This document shows positions 1-6,914 of a stretch of 20,943 nt of DNA, one piece after another. The stretch's first letter is position 1, and each line of letters opens with the position of its first letter. This stretch comes from 2-01-FULL-51-21 sp964348955 (GTDB taxonomy: Bacteria; Patescibacteriota; Minisyncoccia; Phycocordibacterales; 2-01-FULL-51-21). The translations under genes were made by a program, and so were the position numbers. Where the stretch lies: the NCBI GenBank assembly GCA_964348955.1, contig CAYGEN010000010.1, positions 1 to 20,943 of the forward strand, read 5' to 3'. The notes below the pieces were generated by a model. That model had not been told where the DNA came from, ran no database searches, and worked only from the letters and a program-made list of their open reading frames with translations.

Positions 1-143
1 TGCCAGCCGGAGCAGGGCGGCGCGAGGCGGGGTCGCGCGCGTTTTCAGCAGAAAATTATCCGTGACCAAAAGTAAGGTACATTTTGCCAGAGGGAACAGC
101 GTGGTATGCATGAAATCCGCGCGGGCTAGAAAGACAGGTGGAG

Positions 144-176
144 AAAAGGCTGGTCGCATTGCGCGACCAGCCTTTT
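144..176. terminator. Bidirectional rho-independent terminator
   Basis: A 14-bp perfect stem (144-157 with 163-176, loop ATTGC) has an A-run on its left arm and a T-run on its right arm, so it can work in both directions. It lies 27 nt beyond the stop codon of the minus-strand response regulator and is best read as that gene's terminator. Bases 1-143 hold no gene I can support. Confidence 0.85.
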
Positions 177-202
177 GATTGACGGCATCATACGGCTTGC
201 CT

Positions 203-916
203 TTACGGTTGCGGCGCTTCCGGTTGTTCATGTAAGCGATACCCTTGACCCCGGAGTGTCTCGAGGAACTTGTCTGCGTCGGGATGGATGTCTCTGAACT
301 TCTTGCGGGTATTGAAAACAAATACGTCTATGATTTTTATATCCGGTTCTTTATTGATGTCCAGATACAGATTCGTAATAATCGTTTCTTTTGAGAGTAT
401 CCGCCCTGGACTTTCGGCAAGGAGACATATTAACGCCCGTTCTTTACCAGTGAGTTCAGCGTCTCTTTCGTTCACAAAGACAGACCTTGTAGTGAGGTTG
501 ACCTTGAGTGTTGCACCGCCATTTCGGTATTCAACGATGTTGAACAACGCTCCTTTGAAGCGTCTTATTACAGCGCGAAGCGAAGCGAACAATTCAACGG
601 GGTTGACAGGCGATTTCAACAAATCGTCTCCGCCATTTTCAAGAAACATCGCGCGGTGTTCAGGCCACGGCAGATTTTCTGAGCCGCAAGAGACACCGAT
701 GACAGGTATGGCGATTTTTTTTGCTCGAAGGCTCCGTGGAGCGTAGATGCCTATATCGCTTTTCTCAAGGTCTATGATTGCAGCATCGCACCCGCCGTCT
801 ATAAGCCAATTTTGCAAATCCACAGTATCCTTGACATCCTGCTTTTCAATGACGACTCCAAGATTTTGCAAGAAATTTATCGTGGTTTCATCGAGTCCAA
901 TAGTGAGGATTTTCAT
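203..916 (-). CDS. CtrA-like OmpR-family response regulator
   Basis: 237-aa two-component response regulator acting as a cytoplasmic DNA-binding protein. An N-terminal receiver (about 1-118) keeps the phospho-acceptor Asp49 (AIIDLEKSD), Ser76 and Lys101 (LLKSP), but the acidic pair normally near residues 7-9 is reduced to IGLDE, so metal binding and phosphorylation may be weak. The C-terminal winged helix (about 128-232) has LTGKERAL and the stretch PDIKIIDVFVFNTRKKF, strikingly like Caulobacter CtrA (PELKIIDVF...LRKKL). The start is the ATG at 916: AGGAGG sits five bases upstream, and a more upstream in-frame GTG overlaps that ribosome-binding site. No histidine kinase is adjacent. A possible -10 TATACT lies at 944-949, and a small hairpin (1012-1027) flanked by TTTAAT repeats lies upstream. 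Family is certain; orthology to CtrA is inference. Confidence 0.88.
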   Translation of the reverse strand: MKILTIGLDETTINFLQNLGVVIEKQDVKDTVDLQNWLIDGGCDAAIIDLEKSDIGIYAPRSLRAKKIAIPVIGVSCGSENLPWPEHRAMFLENGGDDLLKSPVNPVELFASLRAVIRRFKGALFNIVEYRNGGATLKVNLTTRSVFVNERDAELTGKERALICLLAESPGRILSKETIITNLYLDINKEPDIKIIDVFVFNTRKKFRDIHPDADKFLETLRGQGYRLHEQPEAPQP

Positions 917-1139
917 AACCACCTCCTATTCTAACTTTGTGAAAGTATAACAAACTCTACGCGCAATATACCGCGTCTGTGGGAGAATATCAATAAAAGG
1001 TATTAAACTCTCTGGAGCAAACTCCGGGGCATTAAATCGTTTTGTTCAATGGATTCGGCAAGCTCATCGCAGGATTCCACTCGGACGCTCCGGTGAATGC
1101 GCACACTTCCGCACACTCCTCGCTCGCCGAAATAAAAGA

Positions 1140-1156
1140 CGGGGTTTCAAACCCCG
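1140..1156 (-). terminator. Terminator of parB-like gene
   Basis: CGGGGTTTCAAACCCCG is a perfect inverted repeat 10 nt beyond the stop of the minus-strand ParB gene. On the minus strand it is followed by CTTTTATTT, giving a standard hairpin plus U-tract. Confidence 0.8.
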
Positions 1157-1166
1157 CCAAGTTTAA

Positions 1167-2102
1167 TTACTCACTCTTCTCTATATCCTTGAGTAGCGCA
1201 GTGAAGTGGCTAATGATGTCGCGAACTACTTTCGCGTCGTGCGCTCTCTTGCTCTTGCTGGCTTTGCCATGTCGGTCAAGAGGAGGATAAAATGCGGCAA
1301 CCGAGATAGCATTTCTGAATTTTTGTATATTTTGCATCGTGTACCCGAGAAAGCCCATTAAACGCTTGTAATCATCGGTTGGCTTTCGGAGTTGTCCTCC
1401 GACACCACATCCATTTTCTTCAGTGCGCATTTTAACAAGAGCTCGTGTATTCTCGGCTCCTAAATGGCGCTCAATCGCTTCTTTCGCGACCGCAATTTTT
1501 AGTTCCGTGGGGAGGGAGCTTCGTGCTATAGTTATCGCCGCGTTGACGCCAAGGAGACTGTCCTTCGGACAATTCTCTGGGTGCATCAGCGCCTTCACTT
1601 CAGTAGGTAGCGCATTTATTCTGAGATAGTTGTCAACGTGCGAGTATGATTTGCCGGCTATCGCCGCGACTTTCGTTATCGTCAAGCCGCTCAATTGCAT
1701 CTTGCGGTACGCCGCGGCTTCATCAAGTGGGATTAGGTTCTTGCGATGCAAGTTGTCAATAAACGCTTCAATGAAGTGGTGGAGGGGATTTCTCACTTCG
1801 TCAACAAAAGCGTTAACTATCGGTTCTTTGCCGGTGCGCTCCTTGATAAGGCAAAACGCTCGCCACCGACGTTCACCGCCGATGAGGATAAAAGTGTCCA
1901 GCTTCGTTGGATGCCAGCATACCTTAACCGGTGTCTTTTGTCCCTCTTTTTGGATATTGTCCGCAAGTTTCTCTGTTTCCTTGGGATTAAAATAGCGACG
2001 AGGTTGGTCACGGAGGGGTTCGATTTTACTAAGCAGAAGCGGCAGAGGCTTGCCCAAGCCGCTTTCGTCATTCTGCACGGTGCGCAGTTTCGGCTTCGTC
2101 AT
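1167..2102 (-). CDS. ParB/RepB/Spo0J-family partition protein
   Basis: 311-aa ParB-family protein, a CTP-dependent DNA clamp in chromosome or plasmid partition in the well-studied members. The ParB N-terminal boxes are visible: DQPRRYF (32-38), IGGERRWRAF (74-83, the CTP-binding arginine motif) and DNLHRKNLIPLDEAAAY (116-132). A helix-turn-helix follows (GLTITKVAAIAGKSYSHV, 139-156). The C-terminal 100 residues are basic and not recognised. Start ATG at 2102 has AAGGAGG five bases upstream. No parA is adjacent and I see no consensus parS site in the window, so it may be an orphan regulator or a nucleoid-occlusion-type ParB rather than the main segregation protein. It is transcribed alone, with its own terminator. 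Confidence 0.9.
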   Translation of the reverse strand: MTKPKLRTVQNDESGLGKPLPLLLSKIEPLRDQPRRYFNPKETEKLADNIQKEGQKTPVKVCWHPTKLDTFILIGGERRWRAFCLIKERTGKEPIVNAFVDEVRNPLHHFIEAFIDNLHRKNLIPLDEAAAYRKMQLSGLTITKVAAIAGKSYSHVDNYLRINALPTEVKALMHPENCPKDSLLGVNAAITIARSSLPTELKIAVAKEAIERHLGAENTRALVKMRTEENGCGVGGQLRKPTDDYKRLMGFLGYTMQNIQKFRNAISVAAFYPPLDRHGKASKSKRAHDAKVVRDIISHFTALLKDIEKSE

Positions 2103-2143
2103 TATCGCCTCCTTGTTTGGCGCTGAAGAGCGTACTAATTACG

Positions 2144-2172
2144 ATGGTAATGTAATTTTCTGTCTCTTGCAA
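2144..2172 (-). promoter_or_regulatory. Candidate parB promoter with operator-like repeat
   Basis: On the minus strand TTGCAA (2167-2172) and TACCAT (2144-2149) are 17 bp apart. The -10 lies inside the inverted repeat ATTAC-GATG-GTAAT (2138-2151), which would suit autorepression. Both boxes are weak matches. Confidence 0.3.
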
Positions 2173-2187
2173 CCTGACATTCAATAG

Positions 2188-2206
2188 AGCACGATAGTGC
2201 TATATT
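2188..2206 (+). promoter_or_regulatory. Extended -10 promoter and inverted repeat before tRNA-Val
   Basis: TGC-TATATT (2198-2206) is an extended -10 element on the plus strand. It overlaps the perfect inverted repeat AGCAC-GATA-GTGCT (2188-2201). It could drive the tRNA about 100 nt downstream; the repeat could bind a regulator of this divergent region. Confidence 0.4.
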
Positions 2207-2301
2207 TTCTCCTGTGTTCAAAATTAGGTTCAATATAGGCGGGGTCGCGCGTAACCTTCATCAGTTGCGTTACTTTCCGCCTTTCTCCATAATGCTCACA
2301 G

Positions 2302-2374
2302 GGGCGATTAGCTCAGTTGGTAGAGCGGCGCTTTTACACAGCGAAGGTCGCAGGTTCAAGTCCTGCATCGCCCA
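2302..2374 (+). tRNA. tRNA-Val (anticodon TAC)
   Basis: Folds as a 73-nt cloverleaf: acceptor GGGCGAT/ATCGCCC, D-stem GCTC/GAGC, anticodon loop TTTACAC giving TAC, T-arm GCAGG-TTCAAGT-CCTGC. The first anticodon-stem pair (27-43) is G/A and would not pair. The 3' CCA is not encoded; the bases after the discriminator A are CCG. Confidence 0.95.
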
Positions 2375-2424
2375 CCGAGTGATAAAATATATCAATTTCT
2401 GTTCTGCGCGGTTTCTTTTTGAGG

Positions 2425-2430
2425 TATAAT
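2425..2430 (+). promoter_or_regulatory. -10 box TATAAT for acyP-uppS-rlu
   Basis: A consensus TATAAT stands 12 nt before the acylphosphatase ATG; the -35 (TTCTGC, 17-bp spacer) is poor. The expected transcript would have a leader of about 6 nt and no ribosome-binding site. Confidence 0.5.
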
Positions 2431-2442
2431 GGTGTTCTATGT

Positions 2443-2721
2443 ATGCATGCGGAGATTGAATGCTTGGTAGTGGGCAGGGTTCAAATGGTGATGTATCGCG
2501 ATTTTGCAAAGAGGAAGGCTCGAGCGCTCGGTCTCTGCGGCACGGTGGAAAATCTTTCCGACGGGTCGGTGCGAGTCGTAGCTCAAGGAAGCAAGGAGCA
2601 ACTGGAAAAACTCATCACTCAACTGAAGCGAGGACCGCTTTTGGCGGCCGTGGAAGAGGTGCAGACTTCATGGAGACAACCGACGACCACATTTCAAAAC
2701 TTTCAAATCCTTTACCGCTAG
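2443..2721 (+). CDS. acyP: Acylphosphatase
   Basis: 92-aa cytosolic enzyme hydrolysing acyl phosphates. The family signature GRVQxVxYRDFAKRKA is present at residues 11-26, with the phosphate-binding and catalytic Arg19 and the catalytic Asn37 in TVENLSDGSV. The end of the family domain, GPLLAAVEEV, follows at 68-77, and the last 15 residues are an extension. The usual Gly of the loop (GRVQG) is Met15 here. I chose the ATG at 2443 because it starts right at the conserved domain; an upstream TTG at 2419 would overlap the TATAAT box. It is the first gene of a tight trio: uppS begins inside its 3' end (52-nt overlap), suggesting translational coupling. Family assignment is firm; the physiological role of acylphosphatases is generally unclear. 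Confidence 0.9.
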   Translation: MHAEIECLVVGRVQMVMYRDFAKRKARALGLCGTVENLSDGSVRVVAQGSKEQLEKLITQLKRGPLLAAVEEVQTSWRQPTTTFQNFQILYR

Positions 2722-3410
2722 GATTTGATATGGCGAGGAGCGCGCCCGCGTGCATTGGCGTCATTATGGACGGCAATCGTCGGTGGGCGAAGGAGACGGG
2801 CGTTATGAGTCTTGAAGGGCACCGCGCGGGCGCGGAGAAGATAAAAGAGGCGGCAGGGTGGGCGCGGGACGCGGGCGTCCAAACACTCATCTGCTACACT
2901 TTCTCCACCGAAAACTGGCATCGTCCAGAAAGGGAAGTTTCCTATCTCATGGACCTTCTGGAGAGTTTTTTGAAGAAAGAAACGGCATTTTTGAAAAAGG
3001 AAGGCATTCGCTTGCGTGTGGTTGGCGAACGTGAGAAATTCTCGCCGCGCTTGCGCTTGCTTATGGAAGTCGTGGAGAAAGAAACCGCCGCCGGCGCACG
3101 GCATACGCTGGTGCTTGCGCTTTCCTACGGCGGGCGGGCGGAGATTCTCGCGGCGGCGAATCGCGCTATTGCCGCGGGGGAAAGGGTGGACGAAACATCA
3201 TTTAAAAAGTATTTTTGGACGGAAGGAATCGCGGACCCAGACCTTATCATTCGCACCGGCGGCGAGCGGCGCCTTTCCGGATTTTTGCCGTGGCAAGGGG
3301 TGTACAGCGAACTTTTTTTTGTGGATACAAAGTGGCCGGCCTTTAGCAAGGAAGAATTTCTTAACATTCTCAATGAATACGGCACCAGAGAACGGCGCAT
3401 GGGGCGATAG
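2670..3410 (+). CDS. uppS: Undecaprenyl diphosphate synthase (cis-prenyltransferase)
   Basis: 246-aa enzyme that extends farnesyl diphosphate with isopentenyl units to C55-PP, the lipid carrier for peptidoglycan and surface polysaccharides. Signatures: VIMDGNRRWAK with catalytic Asp34, TFSTENWHRPEREV, ALSYGGRAEI, and DLIIRTGGERRLSGFLPWQ near the C-terminus, where RTGGE replaces the commoner RTSGE. Length is normal. The start at ATG 2670 has GAGGTG about nine bases upstream and overlaps acyP; an in-frame ATG at 2730 would still leave the whole catalytic core. A PAP2 phosphatase at 11.0 kb could recycle its product, but that link is inference. Confidence 0.94.
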   Translation: METTDDHISKLSNPLPLGFDMARSAPACIGVIMDGNRRWAKETGVMSLEGHRAGAEKIKEAAGWARDAGVQTLICYTFSTENWHRPEREVSYLMDLLESFLKKETAFLKKEGIRLRVVGEREKFSPRLRLLMEVVEKETAAGARHTLVLALSYGGRAEILAAANRAIAAGERVDETSFKKYFWTEGIADPDLIIRTGGERRLSGFLPWQGVYSELFFVDTKWPAFSKEEFLNILNEYGTRERRMGR

Positions 3411-4179
3411 CAAGGTGGCAAGTCCGGAAGCAGTCTTAGTTGTTTACGAAGACGCTGAAGTAATCGCGGTCAACAAACCACCAGGCCTCGCGGTGCATCC
3501 GGACGGCAAGAGCGAATTTCCGACACTCGTGGACTTTGTGCAGAAGTATCGTCCGGAAATAATCGGCGTTGGAGAACCGATGCATCTTTCAGATGGGAGG
3601 GAAATTGCCCGACCGGGTATCGTGCACCGGATTGACCGGGAAACATCCGGAATTCTTCTCATCGCGAAGACCGAAGAAGCGTTTCAGTTTCTCAAAAAAG
3701 CGTTTCAAGAGCGGCGCGTAAAGAAAATTTATAATGCGTTTGTCCACGGCACACTGCCAGAAGAGCGGGGGAACATCGCGCTTCCTATCGGCAGAAGCCG
3801 GAAAAATTTCCGCCAGTGGATTGCGGTGGAAAAAGGTGCGTCTGCAGATGCACAGGCGCGCGGCGTATTGCGCGATGCCGAAACCGATTACCGCGTGCTC
3901 CAAAGCTCGCCAAAATTTTCGTTTGTTGAAGTTTCGCCGAAGACCGGCCGCACGCACCAAATTCGCGTGCACTTCAAAGCGCTTCGGCATCCGATTGTGT
4001 GCGACACGCTCTATGCCAAGTCACGCCCTTGCGCGCTCGGCTTCAGCCGCCTCGCGCTCCACGCGCTCTCGCTTGAGCTCCTACTGCCCTCCGGCGCGCG
4101 CGCAAAACTTGAGACACCCCTCCCGGGGGATTTTGAGCGGGCGCTCTTGCGGATGGCGGAGGGTCAGACTATTCAATAA
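3373..4179 (+). CDS. RluA/RluD-family 23S rRNA pseudouridine synthase
   Basis: 268-aa pseudouridine synthase of the RluA family, which isomerises uridines in large-subunit rRNA. Motifs: VYEDAEVIAVNKPPGLAVHP (24-43), the catalytic loop GIVHRIDRETSGILLIAK with Asp88, and KTGRTHQIRVHF near residue 200. The N-terminal S4 RNA-binding domain of RluD is absent, as in short RluA-type members. It overlaps the uppS 3' end by 38 nt in another frame; a GTG at 3415, after the overlap, is an alternative start. Its last 11 nt overlap the convergent substrate-binding protein gene. Exact target uridine cannot be told from sequence. Confidence 0.9.
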   Translation: MNTAPENGAWGDSKVASPEAVLVVYEDAEVIAVNKPPGLAVHPDGKSEFPTLVDFVQKYRPEIIGVGEPMHLSDGREIARPGIVHRIDRETSGILLIAKTEEAFQFLKKAFQERRVKKIYNAFVHGTLPEERGNIALPIGRSRKNFRQWIAVEKGASADAQARGVLRDAETDYRVLQSSPKFSFVEVSPKTGRTHQIRVHFKALRHPIVCDTLYAKSRPCALGFSRLALHALSLELLLPSGARAKLETPLPGDFERALLRMAEGQTIQ

Positions 4180-5206
4180 CCTTATCGGTGATGGAGAGTA
4201 TTTGTGGCGGAATAGTGACACCGAGCTCTTGCGCCACTTTTTTGTTAATCGTCAGGGAATTTTTCTGGGGAAATTCAATCGGAATGTCCGTAGGCAGAGT
4301 GCCTTTAAGCACCTTGGAAATTATTACGGCCGTTTGTTTTCCCATGGCGGTAAGGTCGTGGCCGTAGGAGAAAAGTCCTCCCGATTCCACATCGGACTCA
4401 GCGTGCCATACGGAAGGAATTTTTAGCCGCTTTGTCATATCAATGCCAAGCAGAATAAACTCATGCTGGTTGACCACATTTCCCGGCAGATGAAAATAGG
4501 CATCAAAGTCTCCCGATTTCATTTTGCTCATAGTCGCTTTAGCTTCTTCGATGGAAGCGGGTCCCGCGTCGTTTTTAATGGGATACTTCACCACGGTGAG
4601 GTCAAACTTAGGAGCCGCTTTTTCAACTTCAATCATCACGGCGCGACCGGCAGGGTCAGTCACTGCGGCATCAAATACGGCGATTTTCTTAATGTCGGGA
4701 TTAATTTTTTTTAGAAATTCTAGTTTTCGTTCGGTAACCTCGGCGAAATTTACCGCAACCCCCGTCATATTGTTCCCCGATGACTTAAAACTATTTACGA
4801 GTTTTTGTTCAACCACTTGATTTGCGTGCGAAAAGACGATCGGTATGTCGGTTCTTTCTTTGGCGGTCGTTTCCGCCAAGGCGCTTTTCGCGGAGACTGA
4901 AGTTACGGCAAAAATAAGGTCAACGTTCTGGTCAATATAGGTGTCATTTATGGCGGTAAGCTTTTTCACATCCCCTTCAGCGACCGGTTCTCGCACATAC
5001 ACCACATCAATTCCTTCCCGGTAACCCTGTTCTTCCATGCCGGCTATAAACCCGTCCACGACCGGTCGCATCTGAAGTATGTACTCAGTTATGCCTATTT
5101 TTTTAGGTGGAGGTGGAGGTGTGGCATCTTTCTTCATAACAAAAAAGATTCCACCGGCGAGGAGAACAATAACAATGGCGCCAACCGCAAGCATTTTCTT
5201 TGACAT
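4169..5206 (-). CDS. ABC transporter substrate-binding protein (ABC_sub_bind type)
   Basis: 345-aa extracytoplasmic binding protein of the family also called TrpX-like or PF04392. Residues 4-24 form one hydrophobic segment (signal or anchor; no lipobox Cys), then a PPPPPKK linker, then two lobes. Family features include GMEEQGYREGIDVVY, KKLTAINDTYIDQNVDLIFAV, DIPIVFSHANQV, NNMTGVAVNFAEV and ERKLEFLKKINPDIKKIAVF. No permease or ATPase gene lies next to it, so it is an orphan binding protein here; ligand unknown (tryptophan, other amino acids or sugars in relatives). No Shine-Dalgarno is visible before the ATG at 5206. Its 3' end overlaps the pseudouridine synthase gene by 11 nt. Confidence 0.85.
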   Translation of the reverse strand: MSKKMLAVGAIVIVLLAGGIFFVMKKDATPPPPPKKIGITEYILQMRPVVDGFIAGMEEQGYREGIDVVYVREPVAEGDVKKLTAINDTYIDQNVDLIFAVTSVSAKSALAETTAKERTDIPIVFSHANQVVEQKLVNSFKSSGNNMTGVAVNFAEVTERKLEFLKKINPDIKKIAVFDAAVTDPAGRAVMIEVEKAAPKFDLTVVKYPIKNDAGPASIEEAKATMSKMKSGDFDAYFHLPGNVVNQHEFILLGIDMTKRLKIPSVWHAESDVESGGLFSYGHDLTAMGKQTAVIISKVLKGTLPTDIPIEFPQKNSLTINKKVAQELGVTIPPQILSITDKVIE

Positions 5207-5242
5207 ATAATTTGTATTGAGCGTAAATAGTAAGGCATTTCA

Positions 5243-5248
5243 ATTATA
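5243..5248 (-). promoter_or_regulatory. Candidate -10 for the substrate-binding protein gene
   Basis: TATAAT on the minus strand, 37 nt before the ATG, in an AT-rich tract. No convincing -35 is seen. A single DnaA-box-like TGTGGATAA lies nearby at 5278-5286; one copy in 21 kb is not significant. Confidence 0.35.
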
Positions 5249-5311
5249 CAATATTCTGTATACAAACGGACTTTTGTTGTGGATAAGGATAAGTAGGGCA
5301 TACAGCTCCAG

Positions 5312-5330
5312 CCCTAGGTTTAACCTAGGG
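5312..5330. repeat. Perfect palindrome CCCTAGGTT-T-AACCTAGGG
   Basis: A 9-bp perfect inverted repeat with a single central base, between the divergent substrate-binding protein and rplS genes. There is no T-tract on either side, so it is not a normal terminator. It could be an operator or one copy of a genome-wide palindromic element. Confidence 0.6.
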
Positions 5331-5355
5331 CGACCAAAAGCCGCCAAAGTGTCAC

Positions 5356-5371
5356 CGAGGTGCTCACCTCG
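5356..5371. repeat. Inverted repeat CGAGGTG-CT-CACCTCG
   Basis: A second strong 7-bp inverted repeat 25 nt after the first and 17 nt before the rplS -35 box. No U-tract follows. It may act with the upstream palindrome. Confidence 0.5.
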
Positions 5372-5387
5372 CGCATATTCAGTATTC

Positions 5388-5416
5388 TTGCGGGAGCGCG
5401 GCGTGCGTGCTAGAGT
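5388..5416 (+). promoter_or_regulatory. rplS promoter, near-leaderless
   Basis: TTGCGG and TAGAGT are exactly 17 bp apart, and TGC before the -10 makes it an extended -10. Only 9 nt separate the -10 from the rplS ATG, so the mRNA should have a leader of about three bases. Confidence 0.6.
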
Positions 5417-5425
5417 AGCCGCACT

Positions 5426-5884
5426 ATGGATTTGACGGCGATACAAATTTCTCCTGTTGATATGGGGGCGCGCAGGGCGCTTGATATTCGCGCGGGTGAT
5501 ACGTTGCGTGTCTGGCAGAAAATACAGGAGGGCGGCAAGTCTCGTCTCCAGATGTTTGAGGGCATCGTGCTTGCACGTAAGCATGGGCGGGAAGCGGGCG
5601 CGACGATAACGGTGCGCCGCGTGGTGGGCGGCATCGGCGTTGAGCGCATTTTTCCGCTTTATTCTCCGGCGATTGACCGCATAGAGCTCACCAAACGCGG
5701 CAATATGCGCCGCGCGAAGCTCTACTATATTCGCGAGAAAGTGGCGAAGGAAATCCGCCGTCAAATGCGCCGGTCGGAAGTGGTAGCGCCGACAGAGCGC
5801 GTCCAAGCGGTGGAAGCCGTGCCCAAAGCTTCCGCTGAAGAAGTAAAGCTGGCTCCAGTTGAAATAGACGAGGGACAGGTGTAA
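5426..5884 (+). CDS. rplS: 50S ribosomal protein L19
   Basis: 152-aa large-subunit protein at the subunit interface. The L19 core is clear: IRAGDTLRVWQKIQEGGKSR, QMFEGIVLARKHGREAGATI, TVRRVVGGIGVERIFPLYSP, RIELTKRGNMRRAKLYYIRE. Typical L19 is about 115 aa; here the last 35 or so residues are an Ala/Glu/Val-rich tail (from about 118) not part of the conserved fold. There is no Shine-Dalgarno, in keeping with the near-leaderless promoter. tRNA-Leu begins 12 nt after the stop and is probably cotranscribed. The usual rpsP-rimM-trmD neighbours are absent. Confidence 0.95.
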   Translation: MDLTAIQISPVDMGARRALDIRAGDTLRVWQKIQEGGKSRLQMFEGIVLARKHGREAGATITVRRVVGGIGVERIFPLYSPAIDRIELTKRGNMRRAKLYYIREKVAKEIRRQMRRSEVVAPTERVQAVEAVPKASAEEVKLAPVEIDEGQV

Positions 5885-5896
5885 TAATCAGGTATT

Positions 5897-5981
5897 GCCC
5901 GGGTGTTGTAATTAGTAGCCAAGCATCCTTGAGGTGGATGTGCCGCAAGGCGTGCAGGTGCAAGTCCTGTCCCGGGCACCA
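5897..5981 (+). tRNA. tRNA-Leu (anticodon GAG), class II
   Basis: Acceptor GCCCGGG/CCCGGGC, U8, D-stem TTG/CAA, anticodon stem CATCC/GGATG with loop TTGAGGT (GAG), long variable arm with GCC-GCAA-GGC stem, T-stem GCAGG/CCTGT, encoded CCA at 5979-5981. The T-loop is TGCAAGT: position 55, nearly always T (pseudouridine), is G here. Confidence 0.93.
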
Positions 5982-5988
5982 AAAGGAA

Positions 5989-6022
5989 AGCCCGTGTTCC
6001 GCCACTCGGCGGAACACGGGCT
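5989..6022 (-). terminator. Terminator of the CDF gene
   Basis: A perfect 15-bp stem (5989-6003 with 6008-6022, loop ACTC). On the minus strand it is followed by TTTCCTTTT; on the plus strand there is no T-run. The CDF stop codon overlaps the base of the stem. It may also stop plus-strand transcripts from tRNA-Leu less efficiently. Confidence 0.85.
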
Positions 6023-6701
6023 AGTGCTGGTCAACGTTGTTGCGGCTTTGTTTTTTGAGGTACTCTTCAGTCGCCATTATGATTTGGGCGATCAAAAAGA
6101 TGGCAATGGCAATGGAGAGAATGGGGTCAATGTAGGCAGGCAGTGATGAGCGCGGCCACACGCTTTCCGACATGAGCTTTAATGCGCCACCGAACGCCAC
6201 AGCCCAGCTTTGCCATTTGTCGCTAAGAATGTGGAGCGCGGCAAGGCGATGTTTGTGCCCTTTGTGCTCGTCTGCCGCGCCGTGGTGCACCCGCTGTTGT
6301 CTCCAGTTGAGGATTCCGCCGATAAACGCAACGACCATCATGGTGGCGCTGGTAACCTCTGGCGGGTTGGAAAGACGCTCAAACGCTTGGTACATTATGA
6401 CGCTAATGATGATGAACAGTCCAAGCGCAAGAGCTACCGACGCCCCGCGTTCCGCTTTTTTGTAGGATGCCTTGCCATACCTCACCATGACCGTTGCGAG
6501 CGCTGCCGTCGTATACATGCCGTTGCACACGAACACGTGCCACGCATCGGCATACAAGCTCAAACTGCCGGAATAGTAGCCGCCAGCCGTCTCAAGGGTA
6601 AAGATGACGGCACCGAGCGCTATGAGGTTGCCGTAGCGCTTTACCTCACACCAGCAATTACTCGGACTGACGCAGTTTCTGTAGTGTCCTTGCATCTGCA
6701 C
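6021..6701 (-). CDS. Cation diffusion facilitator-type metal transporter, membrane domain only
   Basis: 226-aa inner-membrane protein with about six helices, related to Zn2+/Cd2+/Co2+ exporters that exchange metal for protons. TM2 carries GSLSLYADAWHVFVCNG and TM5 carries AALHILSDKWQSWAVA with the HxxxD pair His157/Asp161. A histidine-rich loop HHGAADEHKGHKH (139-151) precedes TM5. Two oddities: in TM2 the usual HxxxD reads HxxxC (His55/Cys59), and the soluble C-terminal domain is missing (family about 300 aa). The GTG at 6701 is eight bases behind GGAGG and preferred; a longer GTG at 6710 lies inside that site, and an ATG at 6695 is possible. A minus-strand TTGACA (6761-6766) shares bases with the tRNA-His -35, so the two promoters overlap head to head. 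Confidence 0.85.
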   Translation of the reverse strand: MQMQGHYRNCVSPSNCWCEVKRYGNLIALGAVIFTLETAGGYYSGSLSLYADAWHVFVCNGMYTTAALATVMVRYGKASYKKAERGASVALALGLFIIISVIMYQAFERLSNPPEVTSATMMVVAFIGGILNWRQQRVHHGAADEHKGHKHRLAALHILSDKWQSWAVAFGGALKLMSESVWPRSSLPAYIDPILSIAIAIFLIAQIIMATEEYLKKQSRNNVDQH

Positions 6702-6759
6702 GCTAACCACCTCCTTTCTCGGCGCTTCTCTGCACCTATACGATTATATTTCCCGCGAT

Positions 6760-6788
6760 TTGTCAATGTATTCGGCGGGGGCTATACT
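6760..6788 (+). promoter_or_regulatory. tRNA-His promoter
   Basis: TTGTCA (6760-6765) and TATACT (6783-6788) with an exact 17-bp spacer, 13 nt before the tRNA. Read on the other strand the -35 region gives TTGACA for the CDF gene, so the divergent promoters share it. Confidence 0.8.
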
Positions 6789-6801
6789 GCACTCGTAGGA
6801 T

Positions 6802-6877
6802 GGTGCTTATGGTGTAATGGTCAACACTGGAGCTTGTGGAGCTCTCGATCAGGGTTCGATTCCCTGTAGGCACCCCA
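6802..6877 (+). tRNA. tRNA-His (anticodon GTG)
   Basis: Has the histidine identity pair G-1:C73, acceptor GTGCTTA/TAGGCAC, U8, short D-stem GTG/CAC, anticodon stem GGAGC/GCTCT with loop TTGTGGA (GTG), T-arm CAGGG-TTCGATT-CCCTG and an encoded CCA at 6875-6877. Confidence 0.95.
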
Positions 6878-6914
6878 GAGTTCTATAGTGTAACCTCTCT
6901 TTGAGGCGCGCCCT

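Noticed and set aside
1..111. Minus-strand open frame (MHTTLFPLAKCTLLL...) running off the window start
   Set aside because: Only 37 codons, no ribosome-binding site, no recognisable similarity; the opposite frames are also open in this GC-rich stretch.
1042..1290. 82-codon plus-strand ORF overlapping the parB 3' end
   Set aside because: Runs through the parB terminator and antisense to parB; a shadow frame.
2460..2669. Long N-terminal extension of uppS from 2460
   Set aside because: It lies entirely within acyP in another frame; the ATG at 2670 gives the normal family length.
5278..5286. DnaA box TGTGGATAA, possible origin
   Set aside because: A single copy is expected by chance at appreciable frequency in 21 kb; no cluster, dnaA or dnaN nearby.
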